DNA from: Idiomarina fontislapidosi
Lineage (GTDB): Bacteria > Pseudomonadota > Gammaproteobacteria > Enterobacterales > Alteromonadaceae
Direction of reading: 5' to 3'
DNA length: 64,000 bases
Assembly: GCF_003226255.1 (NCBI RefSeq)
Contig: NZ_QJST01000010.1
Coordinates: 1 to 64,000, forward strand
Shown piece by piece: positions 30,131 through 40,092 of the stretch (position 1 is its first letter; the number at the start of each line of letters is the position of its first letter). The notes under the pieces were generated by a model, which saw nothing but the letters and a program-made list of their open reading frames with translations, was not told the DNA's origin and made no database searches. The translations under genes were made by a program, and so were the position numbers.

Positions 30131-30141
30131 AACAACCCGTC
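30121..30141. terminator. Hairpin over the interlocked metL/mrcA stops, likely bidirectional terminator
   Basis: GACGGGTT (30121-30128) pairs with AACCCGTC (30134-30141) around AAAAC. Both stop codons (shared TTAA at 30127-30130) lie in the structure. There is no strong T-run on either strand. Confidence 0.45.
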
Positions 30142-32586
30142 TTCGTTATTAAATATGTCTTTATTATCGCGCTCATCTTGAGCATATTCATTAGGCTCAG
30201 TGCCACTGATGAAATATTCGAAACGACTGGTATAGTCGTTTCGATGCGATAACTTCCCAGTTTCCATATCGATACGCACACTCACCACATTCGGTGGGAT
30301 AGTAAAGTCTTCTGCGGGGAACTGACCGACCGCTTTTTCCATATAGAGAATCCAACCGGGTAATGCCGTTTTTGCACCGGCTTCGCCGCCCGATATGGGT
30401 TGCTCTTTACTGCTCAAAAGTGGGTTCATTGTTGTGCTACCCAAAGCCCTTGAGACATCATCAAAGCCTACCCAAGTCGTCGTCACGAGCCCAGTCGTAA
30501 AACCCGAGAACCACGTATCTTTTACATCATTAGTGGTACCGGTTTTACCGGTAATCGCGCGGCCAGTGACATTAACGATAGGTTTAGCCCGCTGAATACG
30601 CCAAGAAGTACCATTCCACCCGGTTTTGTGCGCCCAGCTACCACCGCCCCAGACGGCTGAGTTCATTGCTTGAGTCACTAAAAACGCATTCTGCTCAGAG
30701 ATTATTCGAGGCGCTGGATTGTCACAGGTCTCACAAGCGACTTGCGGCTCGGCTTCATATACCACCTCACCGTCACCATTCTCTATTCTCTCGATAACAT
30801 ATGGCTCAATCAGATAGCCGCCGTTCGCAAAGGTCGCGTAGGCACGTGCCACTTCCATCGGCGTCATCGATAACGAACCTAACGAAATCGACTCATTTTC
30901 GGGAATTGAATCACGCGGAATACCAAATTTGGCAATATGATCTGCTGTAGTTTTAACACCCACTTCTCGTATTAAACGGACAGACACTACGTTTTTAGAC
31001 TTCGCCAATGCTTTCCGTAAACGAATAGGTCCCTCATACACATCAGGCGAGTTTTTGGGCCGCCAAGCAATGCCGGCGCCAGGATTCCACTGATTGATGG
31101 GCGCATCATTCACTAAGGTCGCCAGGGTAAATCCTTGTTCAAAGGCAGCCGAATAAATTAATGGCTTGATGTTAGAGCCTACTTGTCGCGCTGCCTGTAA
31201 CGCACGGTTGTATTGGCTCAGGTTGAAGCTATAGCCACCGACGACTGCGGCAACCGCACCATCTTGTGGCTGGAGAGACACAATTGCAGAGCTCGGTTCA
31301 GGAATCTGCGCTAATCGAAGCCGGTTATCCTCTCCTACTGTACGCACATAAATCACATGACCGGGTTGCATAATATCCGACGCCAGCTCGGGAGGTTCTC
31401 CCTGACGCTCTTCATTTAGGTATGGACGCGCCCACTTCATTGCATCCCAACCTAAGGTGGTGAGTTGCTCATCACCCTTGATCATAATTTGCGCCGATTG
31501 CTCCTCGACCTTAACCACAACAGCAGGTGTGACCGCACCAAAACGCTCAACACGGTCTAAGTATTTAATAATTTCGCTCTGATTTAGTGCTGGCTTACCT
31601 TCTTCGGTACTCCATAACACACTCACCGGACCTCGATAGCCATGACGCTCGTCATATCCATGCAGGTTGTCCCAAATCGCTTGCTGCGCGGCTAACTGCA
31701 CATCACTACGTACACTGGTGTACACGTTATAACCGCCGTTGTAGGCTTCCTCCTCGCCAAACCGATCGACCATATCCTGGCGCACGACTTCAGCCAGATA
31801 CGGTGCATTTACGGTCACTTCAGCGCCGTGGCGTCGCGCAGTGACAGGGGCGTCAACCGCCTCATCAAACTGAGCGCGAGTAATTTTTTTCTCGTCGAGC
31901 ATACGCAGTAAAACGACACGACGACGTGCCTTCGACGCTTCGGGGTTGCTGATTGGATTTAGGTTCGAAGGCGCTTTAGGTAACCCTGCGATGGTAGCCA
32001 TCTGTGCCAGCGTTAACTCACTTAACGACTTGCCGTAGTACACCTGTGCCGCGGCTCCGACACCGTATGCACGATGGCCAAAGGCAATTTTGTTTAAATA
32101 GAGCTCGAGAATTTCGTCTTTTGTAAGCAGCTGCTCAATGTGTAACGCGATAAAGGTTTCTTTAATTTTTCGCATCCAGGCGCGATCAAAACTTAAGAAA
32201 AAGTTTCTCGCCAACTGCATGGTGATAGTACTCGCACCTTCTTTCACTTCACCGGTGGTGACTAACACTCCAAATGCACGAGCAACACCGATAGGGTCGA
32301 CACCAAAGTGCTGATAAAACCGGCTGTCTTCCGTCGCGAGAAATGCATCGACCATCGTTTGAGGCACATCCTCAAGCTTCACGGGGATACGGCGTTTTTC
32401 GCCGAACTGCGAAATCATTTGACCATCTTTTGTGAATACCTGCATGGGGGTTTGCAGTTTCACTTCTCTTAATGTTTCGACACTCGGCAGTTCAGGCTTT
32501 ACATAAAGATAAAGCCCGCCCACAGCCAGTATTCCCAATACGCCCAAGATGGCGGCTATCCATGCGAATCGCTTTAAAAACCTCAA
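30127..32586 (-). CDS. mrcA: Penicillin-binding protein 1A
   Basis: A bifunctional peptidoglycan synthase of the inner membrane. After one N-terminal transmembrane helix (about residues 8-28) comes the GT51 glycosyltransferase with ATEDSRFYQHFGVD and GASTITMQLARN. The transpeptidase has the SNIK (SxxK) active-site serine in RQVGSNIKPLIY, an SKN motif and KTGTTND. The 819 residues are close to E. coli PBP1A (850). It is divergent from the pil/hof-like locus, the arrangement conserved across gammaproteobacteria. Confidence 0.96.
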   Translation of the reverse strand: MRFLKRFAWIAAILGVLGILAVGGLYLYVKPELPSVETLREVKLQTPMQVFTKDGQMISQFGEKRRIPVKLEDVPQTMVDAFLATEDSRFYQHFGVDPIGVARAFGVLVTTGEVKEGASTITMQLARNFFLSFDRAWMRKIKETFIALHIEQLLTKDEILELYLNKIAFGHRAYGVGAAAQVYYGKSLSELTLAQMATIAGLPKAPSNLNPISNPEASKARRRVVLLRMLDEKKITRAQFDEAVDAPVTARRHGAEVTVNAPYLAEVVRQDMVDRFGEEEAYNGGYNVYTSVRSDVQLAAQQAIWDNLHGYDERHGYRGPVSVLWSTEEGKPALNQSEIIKYLDRVERFGAVTPAVVVKVEEQSAQIMIKGDEQLTTLGWDAMKWARPYLNEERQGEPPELASDIMQPGHVIYVRTVGEDNRLRLAQIPEPSSAIVSLQPQDGAVAAVVGGYSFNLSQYNRALQAARQVGSNIKPLIYSAAFEQGFTLATLVNDAPINQWNPGAGIAWRPKNSPDVYEGPIRLRKALAKSKNVVSVRLIREVGVKTTADHIAKFGIPRDSIPENESISLGSLSMTPMEVARAYATFANGGYLIEPYVIERIENGDGEVVYEAEPQVACETCDNPAPRIISEQNAFLVTQAMNSAVWGGGSWAHKTGWNGTSWRIQRAKPIVNVTGRAITGKTGTTNDVKDTWFSGFTTGLVTTTWVGFDDVSRALGSTTMNPLLSSKEQPISGGEAGAKTALPGWILYMEKAVGQFPAEDFTIPPNVVSVRIDMETGKLSHRNDYTSRFEYFISGTEPNEYAQDERDNKDIFNNEDGLF

Positions 32587-32726
32587 AAAATTACCCCGTT
32601 ACTGTGACGTTGTTGAATATCTGACACATCTGTTCGACCAACTATTATGGCTGATTTTTAAACTAAACACTACGCTTGCAGCCGTTAACACAATACAAAA
32701 TTTGACTGCATTAATGGCCCATATTC

Positions 32727-33440
32727 ATGAAAGCTGTACTAACTGCTGCATTAATCGATAACGACCACACCTCGTTACTTTCGCTCAAGCTTAAACGAGG
32801 ACAATTCGTGCCAAATGAGCGCGCTGATAAACCCATTTCTCAGGTTAACTGGCATCGTTATAGAGCGCGTCTTTGCCTTGTCATACCAAGCCAGTTTGTT
32901 CATCTAAACTATTCACCCAATGCGGCTCTTAAACAACAGCAAGTATCTCCGCTGTATCAAGATTCGCTTGCTTTGCCTGGGTCAGGTTCTCTGCGGGTCA
33001 CAGGTCACGAGGAGGCGATAGAACGGCTCACTCAACAGCTACCTGTCACCGCACAAGTACTCGAACCTGCTGCTCAGGCGTGGGTACGTTACAGTAATTA
33101 TATACTGCCTTCTTTACTCCCTTACACCGAGTCGAAGCGTGCAATCACGGAGTGGGTGATCCTTTGCAAGGAACAAACCCTTTATATTCTGCTACGAGTA
33201 GAGCATGGGGTTCTAGTGTCTTTACACTCGCTTTCACGTATAGATGCCATTCGTTTGGAACCCCTACCCGCGATGATACTTAGCTACTTATCGTCTAGCG
33301 AGGATAGCCTGGCTAAGGCATGCCTTGCGCAGTTTAACGGTGTTTGGGTAAACATCAATTCAACGAACCAAAGTGAGCACTCCTCATGTTCGCTTCTGTT
33401 CGGCGCTGCTTTACGAGGCTTTTTCCCTTGGCATGGATAA
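32727..33440 (+). CDS. Diverged PilM/HofM-like protein
   Basis: This 237-residue protein holds the place of pilM, divergent from mrcA and first of four overlapping genes. Similarity is faint: the C-terminal SLLFGAALRGF recalls the end of PilM/HofM (GLALRG), and the body alternates beta strands as in an actin-like fold. The usual PilM ATP-binding motifs (DIGxxxT and similar) are not visible, so it is probably not an ATPase. It would sit at the cytosolic base of a pilus or DNA-uptake machine. Assignment rests mainly on position. Confidence 0.55.
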   Translation: MKAVLTAALIDNDHTSLLSLKLKRGQFVPNERADKPISQVNWHRYRARLCLVIPSQFVHLNYSPNAALKQQQVSPLYQDSLALPGSGSLRVTGHEEAIERLTQQLPVTAQVLEPAAQAWVRYSNYILPSLLPYTESKRAITEWVILCKEQTLYILLRVEHGVLVSLHSLSRIDAIRLEPLPAMILSYLSSSEDSLAKACLAQFNGVWVNINSTNQSEHSSCSLLFGAALRGFFPWHG

Positions 33441-33910
33441 ACCTTGCCGACTGGCAACGCGCTCAAAACCAGCTTTGCTGGCGACAGCGACGCAGAACGC
33501 TCTATGCGTTAGGCCTGTTAAACTTTGCGTGCACCCTGATAGTGAGTTTACCTTTATTTCTGCAACTGTTTGCTAAGGATCTTGACCAAACTCAATTAAA
33601 GGTCAAGCAGTGGTATCAAACCCGGCAAAGTGTGTTATCCCAAGCAACGCAAACTCAAGAAGCTGCGTTGCGCAACCAGCGCCAAGTACAGCACTTGAGT
33701 CAGCTCGTTTCTCTCGAAGAAACCAGCTTATCAGGGTTCAGGCTTAAGCAAGCGCGCTGGACCGCAAGTCAGCTTTCATTATTTGGCGACTACACAAACA
33801 CCGAAATGCTTGCACATTTGGTTGAGTCGTTGCGGATAGAAGGTCAGCAGAGTGTTCAGCTGCAGTTGCAACCGCAGCGCCGTGCGCAATTAGATGTGTT
33901 TAAACCATGA
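33428..33910 (+). CDS. PilN/HofN-like inner membrane protein
   Basis: One transmembrane helix (about residues 24-45 from the chosen start) is followed by a coiled-coil region and a C-terminal domain, as in PilN/HofN. The N-terminus WINLADWQR matches the INLLPWR motif by which PilN binds PilM. I prefer the TTG at 33428, with ACGAGG 9 nt upstream and a product of 160 residues, over the ATG at 33386, which lacks a clear ribosome-binding site and would add 14 residues before the motif. The gene overlaps the previous one by 13 nt. Confidence 0.6.
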   Translation: MAWINLADWQRAQNQLCWRQRRRTLYALGLLNFACTLIVSLPLFLQLFAKDLDQTQLKVKQWYQTRQSVLSQATQTQEAALRNQRQVQHLSQLVSLEETSLSGFRLKQARWTASQLSLFGDYTNTEMLAHLVESLRIEGQQSVQLQLQPQRRAQLDVFKP

Positions 33911-34692
33911 AACACACATTCATTAACCCAACCATACTTTACTACGTGTCGTTGTGGCTCATGCTATGCGTGAGTCCTACCATTTTGCTAATAACTTCGT
34001 GGCTTTTAGATAATCAACACAGTAAAGCAGGAAAAATAATTCATGAACTGGTTGAAGAGATCACCTCTCTGCAGGACTCTCTGTCTTCTACAACTGAACT
34101 CACAAGTAGTGTTATATCGACCTCAGATTGGCTCGCTCACACTCTAAAAATTGCACAACGACACACAGTGAAGCAACAGTTGCCTTTTGTATCGGATTCT
34201 CAACTCCGGCTTCAATTGAATGGAACACCTGAGCAATTACATCAATGGATAACTGAATCCTTTCATTACTGGCCATCAAATCAGTTACATCCATTAGTTA
34301 TTTCTAGCGTTGCCTATCATCGACTCAATAATGACGATGCCGAACTGTCGCTTGATTTTATTGAATCAGGACCCGCATTTGCTGCTCTGGACATTCCCGT
34401 CCCCGCGTCAAAGGGTGCGTGTGAGTTAAAGGGCCGAGGACAACCCTTGGGCGCTTGGCACGACCATAAACTCGTGGCGACGTTGGCGACCGATGACACC
34501 TTTTTTGCATATTTTCAAAACGCAGATGGTGGCTGGATTGTGGCAACGTCAGGCGACTACTTCCAATCACCAACCACCCTTATTACTGAAATTACTCGTG
34601 AGTCCGTCGCGTTTAAACAACTGGAGTACTTTCCGTGTGCAATTACAACATTCCAAAGCACAGTCAAGCGTGCAAACGATCCGACGTTTTAG
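33907..34692 (+). CDS. Apparent HofO-HofP (PilO-PilP) fusion protein
   Basis: The 261-residue product starts with a transmembrane helix (about 10-33), a coiled coil (about 35-75) and an alpha-beta region to about 150, as in PilO/HofO. From about residue 155 it continues into a beta-rich domain with GAWHDHKLVATL, DGGWIVATSGDYF and a ITRESVAF strand, which recalls the PilP HQ domain (LVGTL...DG.VY.V..GDYLG). Normally these are two proteins. The start overlaps the preceding stop by 4 nt and the end overlaps the secretin gene by 58 nt. Confidence 0.5.
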   Translation: MKHTFINPTILYYVSLWLMLCVSPTILLITSWLLDNQHSKAGKIIHELVEEITSLQDSLSSTTELTSSVISTSDWLAHTLKIAQRHTVKQQLPFVSDSQLRLQLNGTPEQLHQWITESFHYWPSNQLHPLVISSVAYHRLNNDDAELSLDFIESGPAFAALDIPVPASKGACELKGRGQPLGAWHDHKLVATLATDDTFFAYFQNADGGWIVATSGDYFQSPTTLITEITRESVAFKQLEYFPCAITTFQSTVKRANDPTF

Positions 34693-35933
34693 GCTGGATT
34701 TATTTCGTGCTGATTTACACGTTGTGCTTTTTGCTGCCGACAATCGCCACGGCAAGCGATAAGCCTAATATTACATTGACGCTGAAGGATGTCGATTTAG
34801 TCACTGCCTTTGAAATAATTGCCGACAAAATCGAGCTTAACCTTATCGCTGATAAAGCCATACAGGAGACGGTCAGTTTGTCTGTCAGTGATGTCGATGC
34901 ACTTGAGTTACTGCATCAACTTGCCGAAAGCTATGGTTTGACAATACGCATGAATAACAACCTAGTACGCGTCACACGAGCAACATCGACCCAGTCTGAA
35001 GTAGAGGCAACACAACAAGCGGCGCTGCCTCACCTAATACCCCTCAATCATGCGAAGGCAGAGGATATCGCCCAGCTTCTTTCAGAAAACGAGCAGCGTT
35101 TGCTTTCAAAACAAGGCGCAGTTTCGATTGATGCGCGAACCAATACGCTGATTTTGAAAGAGTCTCCCGCTTACATGGAAGGCATTAAACAATTAATCGC
35201 GCAACTTGATGTACCGGTCAAGCAAGTCATGATCGAGGCGCGTATGGTCACTATGAAAAGTAATGCCATTGAGCAATTCGGTGTTCGTTGGGGCGACCTG
35301 ACGACTCTTCGAGAAGCGGGAAACAGCACACAGATCATTGAGGGCATGCGTGTTGACTTACCCTCCGTTCCTGCCGCGGGACGCTTTAAAGTAAATGTCG
35401 GCAAACTCTCCGATGGCTTATTGCTCGATCTCGAACTCTCAGCGATGGAACAAGATAATCAAGCAGACATTATCGCGAAGCCAAAGATTTTCACCTCTAA
35501 CCAACAACCGGCTTATATCGAGCAAGGCACCGAAATTCCGTATGTCGAGAGCGCTGCCTCGGGCGCTACCGCTGTGAAATTCAAAAAGGCGGTCATGGGA
35601 TTGAGGGTCACTCCACAAATCACATCGAACGACTATGTAATGCTTGATTTGACCATTACACAAAATACCCGTGGCGATACCGTATCAACGCCAACAGGCC
35701 CCGCAGTGGCTATCGATACTCAAGAGATGGCGACTCGTGTGTTAGTAAAAAGTGGCGAAACGATTGTACTGGGTGGAATTTTTCAGCAATATGAGTTGAA
35801 GGATGATACAAGTGTCCCCATATTGTCCTCGTTGCCGCTTGTCGGTAATCTTTTTAAAAATCAGCGTGAACAATCAGAAAAACGTGAACTGGTTATTTTC
35901 GTTACACCCACGCTGTTAAGTGAATCGGAATAA
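34635..35933 (+). CDS. Short secretin of the HofQ/PilQ family
   Basis: A signal peptide (hydrophobic stretch ending ATA before SDKPN) leads into an N0/STN-like domain (NITLTLKDVDLVTAFEIIADK), an N1 repeat (about 125-185), and a secretin domain with VPVKQVMIEARMV, AYIEQGTEIPY and the closing VPILSSLPLVGNLFKN and ELVIFVTP motifs. At 432 residues it lacks the AMIN domains of PilQ and matches HofQ/ComE (about 410-445). The start is the GTG at 34635 with GGAG 8 nt upstream, within the previous gene. It should form the outer-membrane pore for a pilus or DNA uptake. Confidence 0.85.
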   Translation: MCNYNIPKHSQACKRSDVLGWIYFVLIYTLCFLLPTIATASDKPNITLTLKDVDLVTAFEIIADKIELNLIADKAIQETVSLSVSDVDALELLHQLAESYGLTIRMNNNLVRVTRATSTQSEVEATQQAALPHLIPLNHAKAEDIAQLLSENEQRLLSKQGAVSIDARTNTLILKESPAYMEGIKQLIAQLDVPVKQVMIEARMVTMKSNAIEQFGVRWGDLTTLREAGNSTQIIEGMRVDLPSVPAAGRFKVNVGKLSDGLLLDLELSAMEQDNQADIIAKPKIFTSNQQPAYIEQGTEIPYVESAASGATAVKFKKAVMGLRVTPQITSNDYVMLDLTITQNTRGDTVSTPTGPAVAIDTQEMATRVLVKSGETIVLGGIFQQYELKDDTSVPILSSLPLVGNLFKNQREQSEKRELVIFVTPTLLSESE

Positions 35934-35935
35934 AT

Positions 35936-35964
35936 TTGCTAAAATGCAATCTAATTGAGATAAT
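35936..35964 (+). promoter_or_regulatory. Probable sigma-70 promoter of aroK
   Basis: TTGCTA (35936-35941), a 17-bp spacer, and GATAAT (35959-35964), directly after the secretin stop and about 90 bp before aroK. Confidence 0.6.
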
Positions 35965-36052
35965 CCCGCTTCTTTTCGTTGAGTTGGGGGACGTCTCCAG
36001 ACACTCCGGATTCGTGATTTACAGCTAATTTAACAGTGATGTAAGCAGGAAT

Positions 36053-36583
36053 ATGGCTGAGAAACGTAATATTTTTCTTGTCGGCCCAATGGGCGCCGGC
36101 AAAAGTACGATTGGTCGTCAAATTGCCAGACAACTTCATTTAGATTTCTACGATTCAGATACAGAAATTGAACGACGCACCGGCGCTGACATCAGCTGGG
36201 TTTTTGAGCTGGAAGGTGAAGAAGGCTTCCGAGTGCGGGAAGAAAAAGTCATTGAAGAACTGACTGAGCATATGGGCATTGTTTTAGCGACAGGTGGTGG
36301 TTCGGTCATGAGCAAAGAAAGCCGTAACCGTCTTTCTGCTCGTGGCGTTGTCGTGTATTTAGAAACGACCATCGATAAACAATTGGCTCGTACACAACGC
36401 GACAAGCGTCGTCCTCTTATTGCCGAGGCAGACGATCCGCGTAAGGTGCTTGAAGAGTTGGCTGAAGTACGCAACCCGCTGTACGAAGAGATAGCGGATA
36501 TTGTGGTACGCACTGACGAACAAAGTGCCAAAGTCGTCGTGAACGAGATTATTGAACAACTTGGGGTTAACGGTTTAGGTTAA
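36053..36583 (+). CDS. aroK: Shikimate kinase I
   Basis: AroK phosphorylates shikimate in the aromatic amino acid pathway. The Walker [10 protein letters not shown] lies at residues 11-19, the shikimate-binding DSDTEIERR at about 32-40, ATGGGSV at about 77-83, and the RPLI lid segment near 120. The 176 residues match. It lies 20 nt before aroB and heads the conserved aroK-aroB-damX-dam cluster. Confidence 0.97.
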   Translation: MAEKRNIFLVGPMGAGKSTIGRQIARQLHLDFYDSDTEIERRTGADISWVFELEGEEGFRVREEKVIEELTEHMGIVLATGGGSVMSKESRNRLSARGVVVYLETTIDKQLARTQRDKRRPLIAEADDPRKVLEELAEVRNPLYEEIADIVVRTDEQSAKVVVNEIIEQLGVNGLG

Positions 36584-36603
36584 CCTCTTTGGGGAGCTGT
36601 GTT

Positions 36604-37674
36604 ATGACCAATGTACATGTTGAGTTGGGCGAACGCAGCTACCACATTCATATTGCCGCCGATAATCTACGCCAACTTAAGACGCTGCTACCTGACTTAA
36701 ACAAAAATGTGTTCGTGCTAAGCAACCCGACTGTCGCTAAACACTATTTTGCGCAGGTCGAAGAAGCTCTTGTCGAGCACCACCTCGTATTGTTTGAGAT
36801 GGACGATGGTGAGCAGTACAAAAGTCTGTCTTCGTTTGAAGCAATTACCAATAAACTGATTGCCGAAGGATTTAGCCGAGATTGCGCCATCGTTGCTTTA
36901 GGTGGCGGAGTGGTAGGCGACTTAGCGGGCTTTGTTGCTGCAACCTATCATCGTGGCGTGGACTTCTATCAAATCCCCACAACGCTACTTTCTCAAGTTG
37001 ACTCATCGGTTGGCGGTAAAACAGCGATCAATCATCCACAAGGCAAAAACCTCATTGGTGCGTTTTATCAACCCAAAGCCGTTGTCATCGATCTGAATTG
37101 TTTAGCGACCTTGACTGAACGCGACTACCGCAGTGGTCTGGCGGAAATCGTAAAGTACGGCATCATTTATGACGCCGACTTCTTTCAATGGCTCGAACAA
37201 CACGCCGATGCACTGTCAAAGCGAAGCGAATCAGCGCTGCAATACGCTATTCAGCGCAGCTGCGAAATTAAAGCAGAAATTGTTGCTAAAGACGAACGTG
37301 AGTCAGGTATTCGTGCGTGGCTAAATTTAGGGCACACCTTTGGTCACGCAATTGAAGCGGCGACTGAATACGGTGACTGGACACACGGCGAGGCTGTTGC
37401 AGCTGGCACTATTATTGCATCTAAGCTATCAGAGAAAACACAGCGGATGTCTTCGTCAGATTTCCGTCGCGTGCTAAACCTGATGTCAACGTTACAGTTG
37501 CCAACGCAAGCGCCTAACATGGCTTTTGCAGACTGGCTTAGCTACATGAAGCGCGATAAAAAAGTTAAAGATAATCGAATTAACTTTGTGCTACCGCTCG
37601 GCCTTGGTAAGGCGGAAGTCACTAACAACCTAACTGACGAGGAGCTAGCCGCTGTGCTGACTGAATGTTGCTAG
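36604..37674 (+). CDS. aroB: 3-dehydroquinate synthase
   Basis: AroB cyclises DAHP to 3-dehydroquinate with NAD+ and a divalent metal. Signatures are EQYKSLSSFE, GGGVVGDLAGFVAATYHRGV, the LLSQVDSSVGGKTAINHPQGKN block, and the metal ligands in GLAEIVKYG and NLGHTFGHAIE. I chose the ATG at 36604 with GGGGAG upstream (356 residues); the TTG at 36589 would add 5 residues. Confidence 0.97.
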   Translation: MTNVHVELGERSYHIHIAADNLRQLKTLLPDLNKNVFVLSNPTVAKHYFAQVEEALVEHHLVLFEMDDGEQYKSLSSFEAITNKLIAEGFSRDCAIVALGGGVVGDLAGFVAATYHRGVDFYQIPTTLLSQVDSSVGGKTAINHPQGKNLIGAFYQPKAVVIDLNCLATLTERDYRSGLAEIVKYGIIYDADFFQWLEQHADALSKRSESALQYAIQRSCEIKAEIVAKDERESGIRAWLNLGHTFGHAIEAATEYGDWTHGEAVAAGTIIASKLSEKTQRMSSSDFRRVLNLMSTLQLPTQAPNMAFADWLSYMKRDKKVKDNRINFVLPLGLGKAEVTNNLTDEELAAVLTECC

Positions 37675-37698
37675 AACGCATCACATAGGAAGCATATT

Positions 37699-39165
37699 AT
37701 GCCGGCTAACGCCTACTCATCACATATCGTCGCAGCACCTGTTAAATCCAAGCCTTCACAACAGGCGGTGATTGATCGCTTGCATGAACACTGTCAACAC
37801 AGTGACACCTTGGTGCTACTGCACGGTCCCCAAGGTAGCGGTAAATCAACTATCAGTGAGTTATTTGTTGAGCAAGCCTCTAATTATGCCGAGTGCGCTT
37901 GGGTGCAAGTTTCAGAACGTTCATCGGTAGAACGTTTGCGAGCGCAAATTCTTAATCAACTTTTTGGTACCATCAGCTTAAATGATGAAACCCTAAGTCG
38001 TGAAATACAGCGCCAGCGCCCGCTGAATCATGCGGTGATTGTGATCGATAACGGTGAACTGATGCCGGACACCTTTTTGGCTGAGTGTGTCAACACGGTC
38101 AACCAACTCTGTGCACTAGGACAGCGCGTAAGCATCGTCATTTCTGCCGAGTCGCGTTGGGTTTTTCAGCAAACACCACCACCGCAATTACGTGTAAAGC
38201 GACCCGAATTAGTTGAGATTCCTCCATTAGGTAAAGAAGAGCAGATGCGCTTTATTCAGGCACTCTTACCCGAACGCCAACGCGCACTTTGGAACCTCGA
38301 TAAAATTCAGCAATTTTTAGCCACTATCAATGGCTACCCCGGCGAAATTCAGCAGCGTTTGCAGTTGAAGCTGATGACCCAGTCACAGCGTTACGCTGAG
38401 CCTGAAGAGGTCGATCACGACAGTTTTTCGAGTCAATTAGCCCATGAAGAGGATAATCTTGAATCGGCGTCGCCGAAAGGCAATGTGCCTATCGTTAAAA
38501 TTCTCGCAGCGAGTATCACGTTAGCCTTAGCGGGCTTAGCGGCATTAAACTACCAAGCGATTCTCGACTATTTTAGTCCTCAGGAGGATGCAACTTCAAC
38601 GGTGGTAACGGCGCCTGAAAAAGACACTAGCCCGGCAGAGGACACAGCAAGCAAGACCGTACAGCAGGAGCTCCCACGCTTTGAGCCAATTCAGTCAAAT
38701 CAGTTTGAAATGTTACCGGCCGAGCTAGCAACGTCCTATCGCGAGGCGCTGCACTCCCTTAACCGCGTAGCCGCATCAGAGAGCGATCCGCGTGAGGTCG
38801 AGCTTCAGCTGATTAACGATAAACGCTCCTTACAAGAAGCGGAGCCGCCCACACACGCTCATTCGTTGACTGACCGTCAATGGGTGGCGCAACAGCCGCC
38901 TCAAAATTATGCCGTACAGCTCACAATTGCTAGCGATAAACCAACCTTGATGGAATTCATAACGCGGAACGAGCTCACCCAACAAGCACGTATTTATCAA
39001 CGTCAAAAAGATAACAGCTTTGTCGTTATCTTAGGGAGCCACAACACGATTGACGCGGCGCGTGCAGAGGCGGCCGCACTACCAGACGCTTTAAGGGCTT
39101 TAGGTCCTTGGGCTAAATCTTATGCTGTGATTCAACAGGAACAAGGGCAGGCAAGCGGAGAGTAA
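37699..39165 (+). CDS. damX: DamX-like cell division protein (AAA ATPase plus SPOR)
   Basis: The N-terminal AAA-type domain has Walker A GPQGSGKST (about residues 44-52) and a VIVIDNGEL Walker B-like strand. A transmembrane helix (about 270-290) leads to an acidic linker and a C-terminal SPOR domain (about 405-482, YAVQLTIASDKPTLMEFI) that binds denuded glycan at the septum. The first half matches the ExeA-like ATPase seen in marine DamX proteins; E. coli DamX has lost ATPase motifs. It lies between aroB and dam. Confidence 0.88.
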   Translation: MPANAYSSHIVAAPVKSKPSQQAVIDRLHEHCQHSDTLVLLHGPQGSGKSTISELFVEQASNYAECAWVQVSERSSVERLRAQILNQLFGTISLNDETLSREIQRQRPLNHAVIVIDNGELMPDTFLAECVNTVNQLCALGQRVSIVISAESRWVFQQTPPPQLRVKRPELVEIPPLGKEEQMRFIQALLPERQRALWNLDKIQQFLATINGYPGEIQQRLQLKLMTQSQRYAEPEEVDHDSFSSQLAHEEDNLESASPKGNVPIVKILAASITLALAGLAALNYQAILDYFSPQEDATSTVVTAPEKDTSPAEDTASKTVQQELPRFEPIQSNQFEMLPAELATSYREALHSLNRVAASESDPREVELQLINDKRSLQEAEPPTHAHSLTDRQWVAQQPPQNYAVQLTIASDKPTLMEFITRNELTQQARIYQRQKDNSFVVILGSHNTIDAARAEAAALPDALRALGPWAKSYAVIQQEQGQASGE

Positions 39166-39222
39166 TTTTCATATGTTTGGCTTTCGGGTACACTAGTCTT
39201 TCAATCCACCAAAGGCCGGCTA

Positions 39223-40092
39223 ATGAAACGAAATCGGGCATTTTTAAAATGGGCAGGAGGCAAGTACGGCCTGGTTGAGCCCATCAAGGCGTGTTTGCCC
39301 GAGGGGCGTAAGTTAATTGAGCCTTTTGTTGGTGCAGGTTCAGTATTTCTGAACACTGATTATGACCGTTATTTACTTAACGACATCAACCCCGATCTCA
39401 TCACACTGTACCAGTTTGTGAAGCGCCGCCCGAAAACATTTATAACCGATGCGCAGCGATTTTTTACACCGCGTAATAATCAGCAAGACGCCTATTACGC
39501 GCTCAGAAAGTCATTTAATGAGAGTAATGACCCGTATTACCGTTCGCTACTGTTCTTATACTTGAACCGACACGGCTATAACGGCCTATGTCGCTATAAT
39601 AGCCGCGGTATATTTAACGTCCCATTTGGCGACTATCGTAAGCCTTACTTTCCAGAGGCAGAAATAGAAGTTTTTGCAGAAAAAGCAAAGCGTGCTAAGT
39701 TCGTCTGCAGCTCTTTTGAACAAGTGTTCAGGAGAGCGAGGAAAGGCGATGTTATATACTGTGACCCGCCCTATGCACCACTTGTACAAGCGAGCAACTT
39801 TACCAGTTATGCGACAGGTGGATTCAGTTTAGATGAGCAAAGTGAATTAGCTCGACACGCATTACGGGCAGCTTGTAAACGGCAGATTCCTGTACTAATA
39901 AGTAATCACGATACGCCGTTAACACGCGCATTGTACGAGCAGGCAAAAATCAGTAGTCTGAAGGTTGCTCGTAATATTAGCCAAAAAGGTGACGCACGCA
40001 AACCCGTCGCAGAACTTTTGGCACTGTTCTCCCACGAACATCAACGTAATGTGATTCCAATTAAACGTGACATTAAAAAAGTAGGGACATGA
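39223..40092 (+). CDS. dam: DNA adenine methylase
   Basis: Dam methylates adenine in GATC, guiding mismatch repair and replication timing. The KWAGGKYGLV motif opens the protein, FVGAGSVF is the AdoMet-binding FxGxG motif, and DPPY (about residues 183-186) is the catalytic motif. The 289 residues match. The gene closes the aroK-aroB-damX-dam cluster and overlaps the next gene by 4 nt. Confidence 0.97.
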   Translation: MKRNRAFLKWAGGKYGLVEPIKACLPEGRKLIEPFVGAGSVFLNTDYDRYLLNDINPDLITLYQFVKRRPKTFITDAQRFFTPRNNQQDAYYALRKSFNESNDPYYRSLLFLYLNRHGYNGLCRYNSRGIFNVPFGDYRKPYFPEAEIEVFAEKAKRAKFVCSSFEQVFRRARKGDVIYCDPPYAPLVQASNFTSYATGGFSLDEQSELARHALRAACKRQIPVLISNHDTPLTRALYEQAKISSLKVARNISQKGDARKPVAELLALFSHEHQRNVIPIKRDIKKVGT

